Shown: positions 47,258 to 56,593, numbered from the stretch's first letter. The stretch: DNA of 64,000 nt from Acidimicrobiia bacterium (GCA_022822525.1 JAJEBN010000084.1:1-64000); one strand, 5' to 3'. Notes: generated by a model from the letters alone, not told the origin. Numbers and translations are program-made.

Positions 47258-49843
47258 GTGCGCGCCGTGACGCTCCAGACAAACGGCTCGCCCCAGGCCA
47301 ACCCGTACCGGCTGCCCCGAGACATCCGACCCGACCGGTACGACATCGTCATCGAGCCCGACCTCGACGCCGCACGGTTCGTGGGCGAGGTCGGCATCGA
47401 GGCAACTGTGCACGCCCCGATCGACAGCGTGACCCTCAACGCCGCCGAACTCGACTGCTCAAACGCGACGCTCAGCCAGGGCGGCACGACGTCGAGTGCC
47501 GAGATCTCCTTCGACCCCGAGACCGAACGCATGACACTGCGGCCTGCCGACGGCCGCCGGCTCGAGCCCGGCGACCTCCGGATTGCATGCCGCTTTGCCG
47601 GCGAGCTGAACGACCAGCTCCGCGGTTTCTACCGCTCCACCTTCGTCGACGAGGCCGGCGAGACGCACACCATCGCGACCACCCAGTTCGAGTCGACCAA
47701 CGCCCGGCGGGCATTCCCCTGCTTCGACGAACCCGACTTCAAGGCAGTCTTCGGCGTCACGATGATCGTGCCCGCCGATCTCATGGCGGTCAGCTGCGGG
47801 GAGGTGGTGTCCTCAGAGCTCCTGGCTGACGGCCGCCGGCGGGACACCTTCGCGGACACCATGCAGATGTCCACCTACCTCATGGCGTTCATCGTCGGCG
47901 ATCTCGAGGCCACCGACCCGGTCGACGTGGGTGGCGTCCCGCTGCGCATCGTGCACGTGCGAGGCAAGTCCGCCCTGACCGAATTCGGGCTGGAAGCGGG
48001 AGCGTTCGCACTGGCCTGGCTGGTGGATTACTACGGCATCGACTACCCGGGCACCAAGGTGGATCTCATCGCCGTGCCGGACTTTGCCTTCGGCGCGATG
48101 GAGAACATGGGCGCGATCACCTTCCGCGAGACGCTGCTGCTGGCCGACCCGCAGAAGGCCACCACCGCGGAGCTGCTGCGGATAGTCGATGTGGTGGCAC
48201 ACGAGCTGGCCCACATGTGGTTCGGCAATCTCGTGACGATGGACTGGTGGAACGGCATCTGGCTCAAGGAGGCCTTCGCCACGTTCATGCAGGTGGCGAC
48301 CACCGATGCCTTCCGACCCGAGTGGAAGCGCTGGGACGAGTTCTGCATCGAGCGTGGCGCGGCCTTCGACGTCGATGCGCTGAGCACTACCCGTCCCGTC
48401 GAGTACGAGGTCGTCTCCCCTGCCGACGCCGAGGGCATGTACGACGTGCTGACCTACGAGAAGGGCGCGGCGGTCGTGCGCATGCTCGAGCAGTACCTCG
48501 GCGAGGACCGGTTCGCGGCGGGTGTGCAGCACTACCTCGAGCGCCACAGCTACGCCAACACCACTACGACCGATCTGTGGGACGCGCTGGAGTCATCCAG
48601 CGGCGAGCCGGTGCGGTCGGTCATGGACGGCTGGATCTTTGCGGGCGGCTACCCGATCCTGACAGTCGAACGCCATCCCGCCGGACTGAACGTCTCCCAG
48701 CAACGATTCACCTACGGCGGCGACGCTCCCGACGCCGAGTCAGGCGACGGCGAATTGTGGGCCGTGCCAGTGATGGTGCGGGCGCAGCTCGCCGGGGGCG
48801 GCACCGTCGAGCGCCGGTTCTTGCTCTCAGACGTCTCGACCGTGGTCGACCTGGGCGGCACGGTTGCCTGGGCAGTCGTCAACTCGGGCGGGCACGGCTA
48901 CTACCGGGTTCGCTACGGCGGCGATCTGCTCGGTGCTGTGGCGCGCCAAGCGCTCGAAGTGCTCGACCCCATCGAGCGCTACGGGCTCGTGGACGACACC
49001 TACGCGGCGGTTGTCGCGGGTGACACCAGCGCAGCCGAGTTCATCGAACTCGTCACCGACTTGGGACTCGAGACCGACCTGCACGTGTGGCAACGGATGA
49101 TCTCGGCCCTCAAGGGTCTGCACGCCATTGCAGAGCCGTCTGGGCGGACGGCACTGGAGGTGCTGATCCGGGACTTGGCGACGACGGCGCTCGGCGTGCT
49201 GGGATTCGAGCCCCAACCCGGAGAACCAGATCTCGACCGGGAGCTGCGAGGAGTGCTGTTCGAAGCCGCAGGCGGCCGGGGGCGGGATGAGCTGGTGCGC
49301 ACCCGCGCACGCGAGATATTCGAGAACGCCATCGGCAACGGTGCTGCCGTCGAGCCGAATCTGGCTGCCGCAGCCGTGCGGGTTGCAGCCGCGGCGGGCG
49401 ACCACACCGACTACGAGCGGATGATCGAGCTCTACCGCTCAGCAGACACGCCGCAGAGCGAGTTGCGGTACCTGCAGGCGCTCTTGGGATTCGAGCCGCG
49501 CGACCTGTTCGAGCGAACGCTCGAGCTGATCGCCACCGAAGTGCGCACCCAGAACGCCCCCTACATGCTGGGAGCTGCCATGACGCATCTGGACTGGGGT
49601 CCCGTCGCGTGGAAGTTCGTTCGAGACCAGTGGGACGAACTGACCAGCCGCTTCCCGCAGAACTCCATACCCCGCATGGTGGGCGGCATACGCGGCCTGC
49701 ACACCCGTGAGCTCGCCAGCGAGGTCGAGGCGTTCTTCGCCGAGCACGACGTGCCCCAAGGGGCGCTCACCGTCGCGCAGCACCTCGAGAAGATGTGGGT
49801 GAATGTCCGGCTGCGCGAGCGCGAGAGCGCCCGCATCGGCTGA
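47258..49843 (+). CDS. pepN: Aminopeptidase N (M1 family)
   Basis: An 861-residue zinc aminopeptidase removing N-terminal residues from peptides. GAMEN (about 280) binds the free N-terminus; HELAHMWFGNLVTMDWWNGIWLKEAFATF would exceed one motif, so note HExxH (about 315) with the downstream Glu in LKEAFA. Length fits actinobacterial PepN. The GTG at 47258 is preferred, with GGAGG 10 nt upstream; a reading from 46805 would antisense the kinase repeats. The gene is followed at once by a micro-ORF via TGATG. Confidence 0.94.
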   Translation: MRAVTLQTNGSPQANPYRLPRDIRPDRYDIVIEPDLDAARFVGEVGIEATVHAPIDSVTLNAAELDCSNATLSQGGTTSSAEISFDPETERMTLRPADGRRLEPGDLRIACRFAGELNDQLRGFYRSTFVDEAGETHTIATTQFESTNARRAFPCFDEPDFKAVFGVTMIVPADLMAVSCGEVVSSELLADGRRRDTFADTMQMSTYLMAFIVGDLEATDPVDVGGVPLRIVHVRGKSALTEFGLEAGAFALAWLVDYYGIDYPGTKVDLIAVPDFAFGAMENMGAITFRETLLLADPQKATTAELLRIVDVVAHELAHMWFGNLVTMDWWNGIWLKEAFATFMQVATTDAFRPEWKRWDEFCIERGAAFDVDALSTTRPVEYEVVSPADAEGMYDVLTYEKGAAVVRMLEQYLGEDRFAAGVQHYLERHSYANTTTTDLWDALESSSGEPVRSVMDGWIFAGGYPILTVERHPAGLNVSQQRFTYGGDAPDAESGDGELWAVPVMVRAQLAGGGTVERRFLLSDVSTVVDLGGTVAWAVVNSGGHGYYRVRYGGDLLGAVARQALEVLDPIERYGLVDDTYAAVVAGDTSAAEFIELVTDLGLETDLHVWQRMISALKGLHAIAEPSGRTALEVLIRDLATTALGVLGFEPQPGEPDLDRELRGVLFEAAGGRGRDELVRTRAREIFENAIGNGAAVEPNLAAAAVRVAAAAGDHTDYERMIELYRSADTPQSELRYLQALLGFEPRDLFERTLELIATEVRTQNAPYMLGAAMTHLDWGPVAWKFVRDQWDELTSRFPQNSIPRMVGGIRGLHTRELASEVEAFFAEHDVPQGALTVAQHLEKMWVNVRLRERESARIG

Positions 49844-49971
49844 TGTTCGGCCGGCCACCGCGGCGGCCGATGCGGCCCGGCGACGAAGTGTGGCTGTCGG
49901 TTCGCGCGCTCGCAGCAGCCACAGCCCTGCTGGCGGTGGTGATCTACTGGGCGGTCGTCATCGTCGACTAG
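49843..49971 (+). CDS. 42-residue single-pass membrane micro-protein
   Basis: It begins at the ATG overlapping the pepN stop (TGATG, 49841-49845). The sequence has a basic start (MFGRPPRRPMRPGDEVW) and a hydrophobic helix of about 20 residues (residues 20-40, LAAATALLAVVIYWAVVIVD). The translational coupling and the clean topology favour a real gene, but no family is recognised. Its 3' end overlaps the C-terminus of the convergent ctaG-like gene by 14 bp. Confidence 0.5.
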   Translation: MFGRPPRRPMRPGDEVWLSVRALAAATALLAVVIYWAVVIVD

Positions 49972-50806
49972 CGGGCGCCGCGCTGGCGCTGCGCGACTCG
50001 TCAGCCCAGCGCAGCATCATCGCGATGATCGCTCCCCACACGATCGGGATGCCGCCCAGCTTCATGATGAGCCCGGCCATCTGCTGATCGGTGGCTGCGT
50101 CGAGGCCGTAGAAGCGCGGCGCCAACTCGTAGGTGGCGTAGAGGGGAAAGCCGGCGAAGGTCAAGAAGCCGGCCGGAACCGCCGGCACGACGCCGAGCGC
50201 GAGGAACAGGTACACCATCTTTCCGGGGTAGTGCCGCAGTCGATGCTCGACGAGCGGAGAGCAGATCGGCAGCCACACGATCACCCCGGAGATCAACCAC
50301 ACCACGTCCATCACGAACGAGCCCACCTGACTCGCCCGCAGCGTGTCCACCGCCCACGGCGAATGGGTCGCCACCAGGCAGCCGTTGAACGCGAGACCGG
50401 CGAACACAGGTTGGGTCAACCGGGTCATGAACCGGTACAGACGCAGCCTCGCCAGCATCCTGCGCGCCATCGTCTCGGAGGTGCCGAGCACCAGCAGCGG
50501 TGCGGCCACCAGCGTGTACAGCATGAACTGCGCCATGTGCGCCGACGCCAGGTAGCCCGCTCCCAGGACGCCCAGCGGCCAATCCGAGGCCACCCAGAAC
50601 GCCGCTACCCCGCAGGCGAAGTACCACGCCTGCCGCCGGTCCAGCGCGAGCGCCGCCGCGTCCAGCGGCAGTGCATGGGACCGCCGGATGCGACGCCGGG
50701 CCCACAGGTAGGGCAAGGCGATAGCCGCCGACGCTGCCCACACACCGGGGTAGGCGCGCCAGGCCCACGTCCAAGGCTCCTGCAGCGCTGAGCACCAGAA
50801 CCGCAT
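49958..50806 (-). CDS. CtaG-type cytochrome c oxidase assembly protein (caa3_CtaG family)
   Basis: A 282-residue membrane protein with about seven transmembrane helices. The conserved ASAHMAQFMLYTLVAAPLLVLG segment and the Trp-rich start WCSALQEPWTWAWRAYP match caa3_CtaG proteins, which are needed for assembly of the aa3/caa3 oxidase (copper delivery). The Sco-like gene is immediately upstream (2 bp), so the pair is co-expressed. Not the Cox11-type CtaG of proteobacteria. The membrane ends lie near residues 20-40, 60-95, 105-165, 175-230 and 240-270. Confidence 0.88.
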   Translation of the reverse strand: MRFWCSALQEPWTWAWRAYPGVWAASAAIALPYLWARRRIRRSHALPLDAAALALDRRQAWYFACGVAAFWVASDWPLGVLGAGYLASAHMAQFMLYTLVAAPLLVLGTSETMARRMLARLRLYRFMTRLTQPVFAGLAFNGCLVATHSPWAVDTLRASQVGSFVMDVVWLISGVIVWLPICSPLVEHRLRHYPGKMVYLFLALGVVPAVPAGFLTFAGFPLYATYELAPRFYGLDAATDQQMAGLIMKLGGIPIVWGAIIAMMLRWADESRSASAAPASRR

Positions 50807-50808
50807 GA

Positions 50809-51525
50809 CTACAAGCCTGCTGCGGCGGGGGCGTTTGGATCAATATCCGCCAAGATCGGCAGGTCGTGGTCGAATTCGGATTGCCGGGTGGGATAGGGGT
50901 ACTGGGCGTAGCCGTAGCCGTTGGGCGCGAATGCGAAGACTCTGCCGTCGTGGGCGACGTCGTAGGCGCCGTGGTCGTGCGTCATAGATCCGTCCGCTCC
51001 GGTGGCGCCGCCGTGCTCAGTCGTGGGGGTGGGAAATACCTTGATCGATGCCAGCGACCCGAGCGCGTTCTGCAGCTCGGTCAGCTGCTCTTCGCTCTGC
51101 GGGACGATGCCGACGAATTCTGTGCTGAATTGGTCAAGGTAGGCACGGAGGATCTCGGGCGAGTCTCGGTCGGGGTCGACGGTCACTGCAATGACCTGCA
51201 CGTTGCCGGGCGCCCCTGGTCGCCCCAGCACGCTGGCGAGCTGCGCAAGCTGCACACCGCAGATGTCGGGGCAGTTCGTGAAGAGCTGGTACACGAGGCG
51301 GACCTGTCCATCGGTGTCGGCCGCCAGGTGGAAGTCGTTGCCCGAGGTGTCAGTGAGCGTCATCTGGGGAATCTCCCGCAGCTGCGAGGGCGCCACGGCG
51401 AGACCCTCATAGCGCGACTCGCTCTCCTGCCCGGCGGCGCATGCGGCCGCCGCGAGCGCAGCCACCAACAGGCAGGCGATGACTCGACACAGCACCGACG
51501 CCTTCGTCGCGGTCCGCAACGCCAC
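50809..51525 (-). CDS. SCO1/SenC-family copper chaperone lipoprotein
   Basis: About 238 residues. The GTG at 51525 gives the signal sequence VALRTATKASVLCRVIACLL and the lipobox ALAAAAC; an earlier reading would run through tRNA-Ala. The thioredoxin-like fold has the copper-binding CPDIC motif (CxxxC, near 85) and VYQLFTNCPDICGVQLAQLA. The protein supplies Cu to the CuA site of cytochrome c oxidase, with CtaG next to it. A downstream His-containing segment (THDHGAYDVAHDGRVFAF) probably holds the third copper ligand. Confidence 0.9.
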   Translation of the reverse strand: MALRTATKASVLCRVIACLLVAALAAAACAAGQESESRYEGLAVAPSQLREIPQMTLTDTSGNDFHLAADTDGQVRLVYQLFTNCPDICGVQLAQLASVLGRPGAPGNVQVIAVTVDPDRDSPEILRAYLDQFSTEFVGIVPQSEEQLTELQNALGSLASIKVFPTPTTEHGGATGADGSMTHDHGAYDVAHDGRVFAFAPNGYGYAQYPYPTRQSEFDHDLPILADIDPNAPAAAGL

Positions 51526-51548
51526 CAGACGGCGGTCGAATCCCGACG

Positions 51549-51621
51549 TGGAGGTGAGGGGAATCGAACCCCTGGCCTCTTCGATGCGACCGAAGCGCTC
51601 TACCAACTGAGCTACACCCCC
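51549..51621 (-). tRNA. tRNA-Ala (anticodon CGC)
   Basis: Cloverleaf: acceptor GGGGGTG pairs with CACCTCC and includes the G3-U70 wobble that identifies alanine tRNA. The anticodon stem CTTCG/CGAAG encloses GTCGCAT, giving anticodon CGC. D-arm AGCTCAGTTGGTAGAGC and T-arm GGTTCGATTCC are standard. CCA is not encoded. Confidence 0.95.
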
Positions 51622-51638
51622 GTAATGGGCGGAGGCCG

Positions 51639-51644
51639 AATATA
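51639..51644 (-). promoter_or_regulatory. Candidate -10 box of tRNA-Ala
   Basis: TATATT on the minus strand is one mismatch from TATAAT and ends 18 bp before the tRNA 5' end. Transcription would begin about 10 nt upstream of the mature tRNA. The -35 position has only a weak match. Confidence 0.45.
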
Positions 51645-51739
51645 CCTGCGGCTGTCGCGGGGCCATCCGGACCCGCTGGCTGTCAGCCCGCCGCGATCGT
51701 GCTGGGTCGTGTCGCTGCCTGGGCCATACGGCGCTGTGC

Positions 51740-52258
51740 CTATTGGTTCGCCATACGGCGAACCATCTTCACGGTCGAGGAGGCGTTCTGGTCTCGCAGC
51801 GGCAGGTAGTGGACGTCCGCGGTCGGCGCTGCCCGTCGCCTGCGCACCACCAATACGGCGAACGCAGTCGTGAGTCCGAGCAGGCACACGAAGGCGCCGA
51901 GCACCAGCAGCGATCCGGACACCAACGTCCCGGCCAGCGTCACCAGCATGCACAGCACGAGCAGCGACCCGATGTCGCGCCGGCGGACTGCCGCCTGCTG
52001 CGGTGTCGTGGGCATCGTCGTGGAGGGGCCGACCCATCGCCGCCCGCGATCGGGCCGCGGCTCACCCTCGCCGTTGAGGCGATGCCGCTGTGAGAGGCGC
52101 GCGGCGGCAGGGACTGACCGACCGAGCGAGTCGAGCTGCTGCCTGAATCGGTCGACCGTTGAGGTTGTCCGGCGTCGAGGCTGGAACCAACGAGCAACAT
52201 CGGGTGCCAGCACCACGACCCATGCAATCGCCAGCAGCACCAAAACCAGTTGTGTCAC
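51740..52258 (-). CDS. Conserved membrane protein, function unknown
   Basis: A 172-residue protein with an N-terminal transmembrane helix (MTQLVLVLLAIAWVVVLAP), a basic soluble region (about 25-92, ARWFQPRRR...), and two more helices (about 95-135). The C-terminal tail is short and basic. It resembles hypothetical actinobacterial proteins found near moeA/moaC, but I cannot name a family. The gene ends inside a hairpin (51745-51764). Confidence 0.65.
   Translation of the reverse strand: MTQLVLVLLAIAWVVVLAPDVARWFQPRRRTTSTVDRFRQQLDSLGRSVPAAARLSQRHRLNGEGEPRPDRGRRWVGPSTTMPTTPQQAAVRRRDIGSLLVLCMLVTLAGTLVSGSLLVLGAFVCLLGLTTAFAVLVVRRRRAAPTADVHYLPLRDQNASSTVKMVRRMANQ
51745..51764. terminator. Perfect 8-bp hairpin at the 3' end of the membrane-protein gene
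   Basis: GGTTCGCC-ATAC-GGCGAACC has eight perfect base pairs and a four-base loop. It overlaps the last codons of the minus-strand gene ending at 51740. No long T-tract follows on either strand. The decamer CCATACGGCG inside it also occurs at 51724-51733, 27 bp away. Confidence 0.45.
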
Positions 52259-52405
52259 GCAACACCTGCCTCGCCGGCGGGCCTGCCCACACAGGGTGCC
52301 ACCCCGTGCGCTCCACGGCGTGCATTACCGCGGCGCTAGAAGAGCAGGAGACTAGCCTTCCAGATTCAGTCGAGCTATCGCGCGACCGTTCTCAGTGACG
52401 CGAGG

Positions 52406-52423
52406 CTCGGCGTATGCGCCGAG
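52406..52423. terminator. Perfect 7-bp hairpin after moaC
   Basis: CTCGGCG-TATG-CGCCGAG, a seven-pair stem and four-base loop, lies 1 bp beyond the moaC stop. It could end the minus-strand transcript, though no T-run follows, as is common in high-GC actinobacteria. The rest of the 166-bp gap to 52258 shows nothing else. Confidence 0.45.
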
Positions 52424-52424
52424 A

Positions 52425-52913
52425 TCACTCCCGGGCGTCGCCCCGGCGGTACGTACCCGACTTGCCGCCCGTCTTCTCCCACAGCGTCAGATCACCGATG
52501 ACCATCGAACGGTCGGCGGACTTGCACATGTCGTAAATGGTCAGCGCCGCGATCGAGCACGCAGTCATCGCTTCCATCTCCACACCGGTGCGGTCCACCG
52601 TCTCCACCTGCGCCTCGATTTCGATCCACGTGTCGGCGATCTCGAAGTTCACGAAGACCGAGCCGACCAGCAGCGGATGACAGAGCGGGATGAGATCGGG
52701 CGCGCGCTTGGCCGCCTGAATCCCGGCCACCCGGGCCACAGCGATCACATCTCCCTTCGCGATAGCGCCGCGGGCCACCAGCGACGCCGTCTCGGCTGCC
52801 ATGTGCACACGGCAACGAGCGATGGCTCGCCGGTGCGTGGGCTCCTTCGGCGTCACGTCGACCATGCGCGCTCGCCCGAGAGGATCGAGGTGGGTGAATG
52901 GAGATTCGGTCAT
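52425..52913 (-). CDS. moaC: Cyclic pyranopterin monophosphate synthase
   Basis: A 162-residue MoaC for the second step of molybdenum cofactor synthesis (3',8-cyclo-GTP to cPMP). Motifs include THRRAIARCRVHMA, APDLIPLCHPLLVGSVFVNF, and DRTGVEMEAMTACSIAALT, with the catalytic Lys and Asp residues of the family. The ATG at 52913 is the start (MTESPFTHLDPLGRARMVDV); an upstream reading adds sequence from the moaA gap. The 38-bp spacing to moaA and shared strand imply one operon. Confidence 0.95.
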   Translation of the reverse strand: MTESPFTHLDPLGRARMVDVTPKEPTHRRAIARCRVHMAAETASLVARGAIAKGDVIAVARVAGIQAAKRAPDLIPLCHPLLVGSVFVNFEIADTWIEIEAQVETVDRTGVEMEAMTACSIAALTIYDMCKSADRSMVIGDLTLWEKTGGKSGTYRRGDARE

Positions 52914-52951
52914 GCTCTCAGCCGCCGCTGTGTCTGATGGATCGGCGGCTC

Positions 52952-53980
52952 TCAGCCGCCGATCTGGCTCATGGTTCGTTTCGGCCTGATGAAGTTGACC
53001 TGACCGATCGAGTGGCCGGCCCACTTGGTTCCGACCGCATCCCGGATTGCGTCGGCGAGCCGGTCCTCGATCTCGTCGCCCGCAGCGCCGCTGCGAAGGA
53101 TCCCACGCATGTCGAATTCGTCAAGCGCGAACAGGCAGGTGCGGAATTGGCCCTCAGCCGTCAGCCGCACCCGGTCGCAGTTATCGCAGAACGGCTTGGT
53201 GACGCTGGCAATGACGCCGACATGCCCGCCGCCGTCAAGGTAGCGATAGCGCTCGGCGGGCTCGTGAGCACGCTGGACCGGCTCGGTCGGGAACACCGCC
53301 GAGATCGTCGCCAGGATCTCATCCGCGGGCACCACCACCGCCGACGTCCAGACGTCTCCGGCCTCGAGCGGCATGAACTCGATGAACCGGACTTCGATCC
53401 CGCGCTCGCGCCCGAAGCGGGCAAAGTCGATGACCTCGTCATCGTTGATGCCGCGCATCATGACCGTGTTGATCTTGGTGGGCGCGAGCCCCGCGTCAAT
53501 GGCGGCGTCGATGCCGTCGAGGACCCGGTCCAGCTCGTCCCGGCGGGTCAACTCGAGAAACCGGTCACGCCGCAACGAGTCAAGGCTGATGTTGATGCGA
53601 GACAGTCCTGCATTTGCCAGCGGTCGGGCATGCATGCGCAACGTGGCGCCGTTGGTCGTCAACGCCACGTCGACTCCCAGCGCCGCGAGGCGCTCCACCA
53701 ACTGGGGCAGGTGCGCCCGCACCAACGGTTCCCCTCCGGTCAGCCGGATGCTCTCGAAGCCGAAGCGCTCCACGCAGACCTTGGCGAAACGCTCGATCTC
53801 TTCGAAGCTGAGGATCTCCGAGCGAGGCAGCCATGTCATGCCCTCCGCAGGCATGCAGTACTGGCAGCGAAAATTGCAGCGGTCGGTGACAGAGATGCGC
53901 AGATCGCCCACGACTCGGCCGAACGGATCGACGAGATCCGCCGGTCGCGCCTGCGCGAGCGCGCTCGCAGCACCATTCAT
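52952..53980 (-). CDS. moaA: GTP 3',8-cyclase
   Basis: A 342-residue radical-SAM enzyme for the first step of molybdenum cofactor synthesis. The N-terminal [4Fe-4S] cluster ligands are C35, C39 and C42 (CNFRCQYC). A second cluster near the C-terminus uses CDNCDRVRLTAEGQFRTC, and the protein ends in SQIGG, the characteristic C-terminal Gly-Gly. The start ATG 53980 is used. It is followed by moaC and preceded by moeA after 46 bp. A Moco riboswitch is not visible in that gap. Confidence 0.95.
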   Translation of the reverse strand: MNGAASALAQARPADLVDPFGRVVGDLRISVTDRCNFRCQYCMPAEGMTWLPRSEILSFEEIERFAKVCVERFGFESIRLTGGEPLVRAHLPQLVERLAALGVDVALTTNGATLRMHARPLANAGLSRINISLDSLRRDRFLELTRRDELDRVLDGIDAAIDAGLAPTKINTVMMRGINDDEVIDFARFGRERGIEVRFIEFMPLEAGDVWTSAVVVPADEILATISAVFPTEPVQRAHEPAERYRYLDGGGHVGVIASVTKPFCDNCDRVRLTAEGQFRTCLFALDEFDMRGILRSGAAGDEIEDRLADAIRDAVGTKWAGHSIGQVNFIRPKRTMSQIGG

Positions 53981-54026
53981 CAATGTGAGCGTACCGAGTC
54001 GTCTGCTCGGGGTACATCGGAGGTCG

Positions 54027-55247
54027 TCAGTCCAGCAGGAGCACGTCGACCTTGTCCCCGGCGCGAATCCCCGTGCCATCGGGCACGACTGCCAGCGCGT
54101 TCGACTTCGCCATGGCCCACAACATGTGCGAGCCCTGACCTCCGGCTGAACGCACCTCGATCCGGCCGCCCAGCGGCGTCGCGAGCACTCGCATGAAATG
54201 GGTCTTGCCGTCGGGACGCCGGGGCAAGTCCTCTGCGGCGAATGCCAGATCCGTGGGTCGGATCGGCTGCGGGTGGCCCATCATCGAACGCAACCCGGGC
54301 CGGGCGAAGAGCTCGAAGGACACCATGGAGGACACGGGGTTGCCGGGGAGCCCGAACACCGGCACGTCGCCCACGGTGCCGAACGCCAGCGGCTTGGCCG
54401 GCTTGATGGCCACCTGCATCCACCTCATGTCGCCGATGCGGTCGAGCACTTCCTTCACGTAGTCGAAGTCGCCCATGCTGACGCCCCCCGAGGTGACGAT
54501 CGCATCGCAGGTCTCGACGCCGGTTCGCAGGGCAGCCTCGATCTCGGCCGGATCGTCGCGGGCCAGACCCAGGTCGACCGGCGTCACGTCGGCCCGATGT
54601 GCCAGCGCGAGCAAAGTCCGACGATTGGAGTCGCGAATCTGGCCAGGCTGCAGCGGGCTGCCGTCGTCGACCAGCTCGTCGCCAGTGGACAGCACGCCGA
54701 CGCGCAGCCGCCCGAACACCTCCACATCGGTCATGCCGAGGCTGCACAGCACGCCGAGATGGCCGGCGGTGAGCTCCGTTCCTGCGGGGAACACCGGCTC
54801 ACCGGCCCCCAGATCGTCGCCAATGGGTCGAACGTGGTTGTCCGCGGGGACGCTGACCTCCACCCGCACGATCTCTGCGTCGGCGGACGGCTCCGAGATG
54901 ATCGCCGTGCGCTCCACCATGACGACCGCATCTGCACCCGGCGGGATCGTGGCGCCGGTCATGATGCGACTGGCCTCTCCGGGACCCACGGTGACCTGCG
55001 GCGCGTGGCCCGCTGGAATCGTCTCGACGACGCGCAGCTCGCAGGGAGCGTCCGCCACATCGGCAGACCGCACCGCGAAGCCGTCCATGGCAGTATTCGC
55101 GAATTGGGGGATGTCTTCGGACGCAATGATCTCGCTGGCCGTCACCAAGCCCAGCGCATCCGCGACGGGGACATGCGCCGGCGTGCGCGCTCGACACCGA
55201 TCCAAGACAAACGAACGCGCAGTCTCCAGCGGCAGCACAGGGCGCAA
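54027..55247 (-). CDS. moeA: Molybdopterin molybdenumtransferase
   Basis: A 406-residue MoeA that inserts molybdate into molybdopterin-AMP. It has the N-terminal VADALGLVTASEIIASEDIPQF, the GEASRIMTGATIPPGADAVV stretch, DELVDDGSPLQPGQIRDSN, TSGGVSMGDFDYVKEVLDRIG and FGLPGNPVSSMVSFELFARP. The domain order fits MoeA/gephyrin E-domain. It lies between galU-like and moaA genes and shares strand with moaA and moaC, so these form a Moco cluster. Confidence 0.95.
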   Translation of the reverse strand: MRPVLPLETARSFVLDRCRARTPAHVPVADALGLVTASEIIASEDIPQFANTAMDGFAVRSADVADAPCELRVVETIPAGHAPQVTVGPGEASRIMTGATIPPGADAVVMVERTAIISEPSADAEIVRVEVSVPADNHVRPIGDDLGAGEPVFPAGTELTAGHLGVLCSLGMTDVEVFGRLRVGVLSTGDELVDDGSPLQPGQIRDSNRRTLLALAHRADVTPVDLGLARDDPAEIEAALRTGVETCDAIVTSGGVSMGDFDYVKEVLDRIGDMRWMQVAIKPAKPLAFGTVGDVPVFGLPGNPVSSMVSFELFARPGLRSMMGHPQPIRPTDLAFAAEDLPRRPDGKTHFMRVLATPLGGRIEVRSAGGQGSHMLWAMAKSNALAVVPDGTGIRAGDKVDVLLLD

Positions 55248-55262
55248 TGTACCTGCGCGGAA

Positions 55263-56426
55263 CTACCCGCTGACTGTGATGCCCCGACTGGCGAGGATGC
55301 GGGCGATCTCGGGGCGGCGCGCCGCGAGCTCGTCAGGATCCTTCGCAGGCTGGAAGCGTCCGTCCGTCCCGTCGCGATCTACCAGCAGCATCGTGGTGTC
55401 CACAGAGGCGGACAGCTCACCGATCAGGCGCTCGAACTGCACCACCTCCGCGCCGTCGGCGACCTTGCGCACCTCGAACCAAGTGAGCGGCCAGTCCGCC
55501 TCCCACACCTGCAGATCGGCGACCAGCGAGTTGGTGTTCGTCACACCGGTGGCCAGCGGATCGACGGTCGGTGGCAGGCGGAAGGCCTCGACGATCTGCA
55601 GCCGGCCATCCACACGCCACGGCGCCCCGCCGACCGCATGGCCGGGGACGACCTCGCAGGTCAGCGGACGCCGAGAGTCCAGGTGCGCTCCGATGATCGC
55701 CGGATCCAGAGTGGCTGCGGCGTTGTCGACATTGGTGACGAACAGATGCCGTCCTCCGCCGCGGGCGAACTGAGCCAGCGCCCCGCTGCGACGCAGTGCC
55801 CACGGCGCATCGCCATGACCCGGCGCGTGCAGCGACACGACGCCATGACGGTCACGAAACAGCTCGCCATCGGTGCCCAGCCGCATGGAGATGCCCTGCT
55901 GAGCCAAGGTGACCGGCACGCGCGCGTCGGCACCCGCCGATGCAGCCCACCCGCGCAAGGCGCTGTCGGTCTGGAAGCTGCTCATGAGCACCAGCGGAAT
56001 AGCGCAATCCAGTTCGCTCGCGAGACGCCGCAGATCGGCAATCTTGACGTCGGCAAAGCTCAGCGACCCGATCACCTCGGCCAACGCCTTCACCCCTCCC
56101 CCGAAGCGGGTGGCCATGCCTCCTGCGAGCACCAGAACGCCCACGTAGCCGGCGGCAATCGCCTCGCGGCCGGCCCGGTCGAGTCGCGAGCGCTCCGCAG
56201 AGCCGATCGGCGGCAACCGCACAAGGTCAGAGTCGCGAGGCGGCTCGATGTCACCCCGCACCCGGTTCGCCGCGGCAACTGCAGGCGAGCCGTCTCGAGC
56301 GGACCTGTCGATGAACTCGGCACGCAGCCGGTCGAACAGATCGGGATCGAAACCGAACGCGCTGAGCAACCGCGCCGTGCGGGCGTCGACGCCGTAGCGC
56401 TCCTGAAGTGCTTCGGCGTCGTGCAC
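55263..56426 (-). CDS. UTP-glucose-1-phosphate uridylyltransferase, UDPGP family
   Basis: A 387-residue nucleotidyltransferase of the eukaryote-like UDPGP family, not the usual short GalU. The nucleotide loop is LVLAGGMATRFGGGVKAL (near 98-115), with FVTNVDNAAATLDP and FEVRKVADGAEVVQFERL. The likely product is UDP-glucose from glucose-1-phosphate and UTP, though UDP-GlcNAc pyrophosphorylases of the same family cannot be excluded. The galU-moeA order matches mycobacteria. It precedes moeA by 15 bp. Confidence 0.85.
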   Translation of the reverse strand: MHDAEALQERYGVDARTARLLSAFGFDPDLFDRLRAEFIDRSARDGSPAVAAANRVRGDIEPPRDSDLVRLPPIGSAERSRLDRAGREAIAAGYVGVLVLAGGMATRFGGGVKALAEVIGSLSFADVKIADLRRLASELDCAIPLVLMSSFQTDSALRGWAASAGADARVPVTLAQQGISMRLGTDGELFRDRHGVVSLHAPGHGDAPWALRRSGALAQFARGGGRHLFVTNVDNAAATLDPAIIGAHLDSRRPLTCEVVPGHAVGGAPWRVDGRLQIVEAFRLPPTVDPLATGVTNTNSLVADLQVWEADWPLTWFEVRKVADGAEVVQFERLIGELSASVDTTMLLVDRDGTDGRFQPAKDPDELAARRPEIARILASRGITVSG

Positions 56427-56593
56427 GGCGACTCAAGCTACCCCGGTCGGCAACCCCGGTACCGGCGGCATCGCGCACGAGCTCAGACTGCTCGGGGGAC
56501 ACCTCGCTACACTGCCCGACGGTCCGACGTGCGCCAGCCCTCAGGGACAGTGGCGGCATCGGATACTTGGCTGGAAGCCGCAACGGAGGCCTC

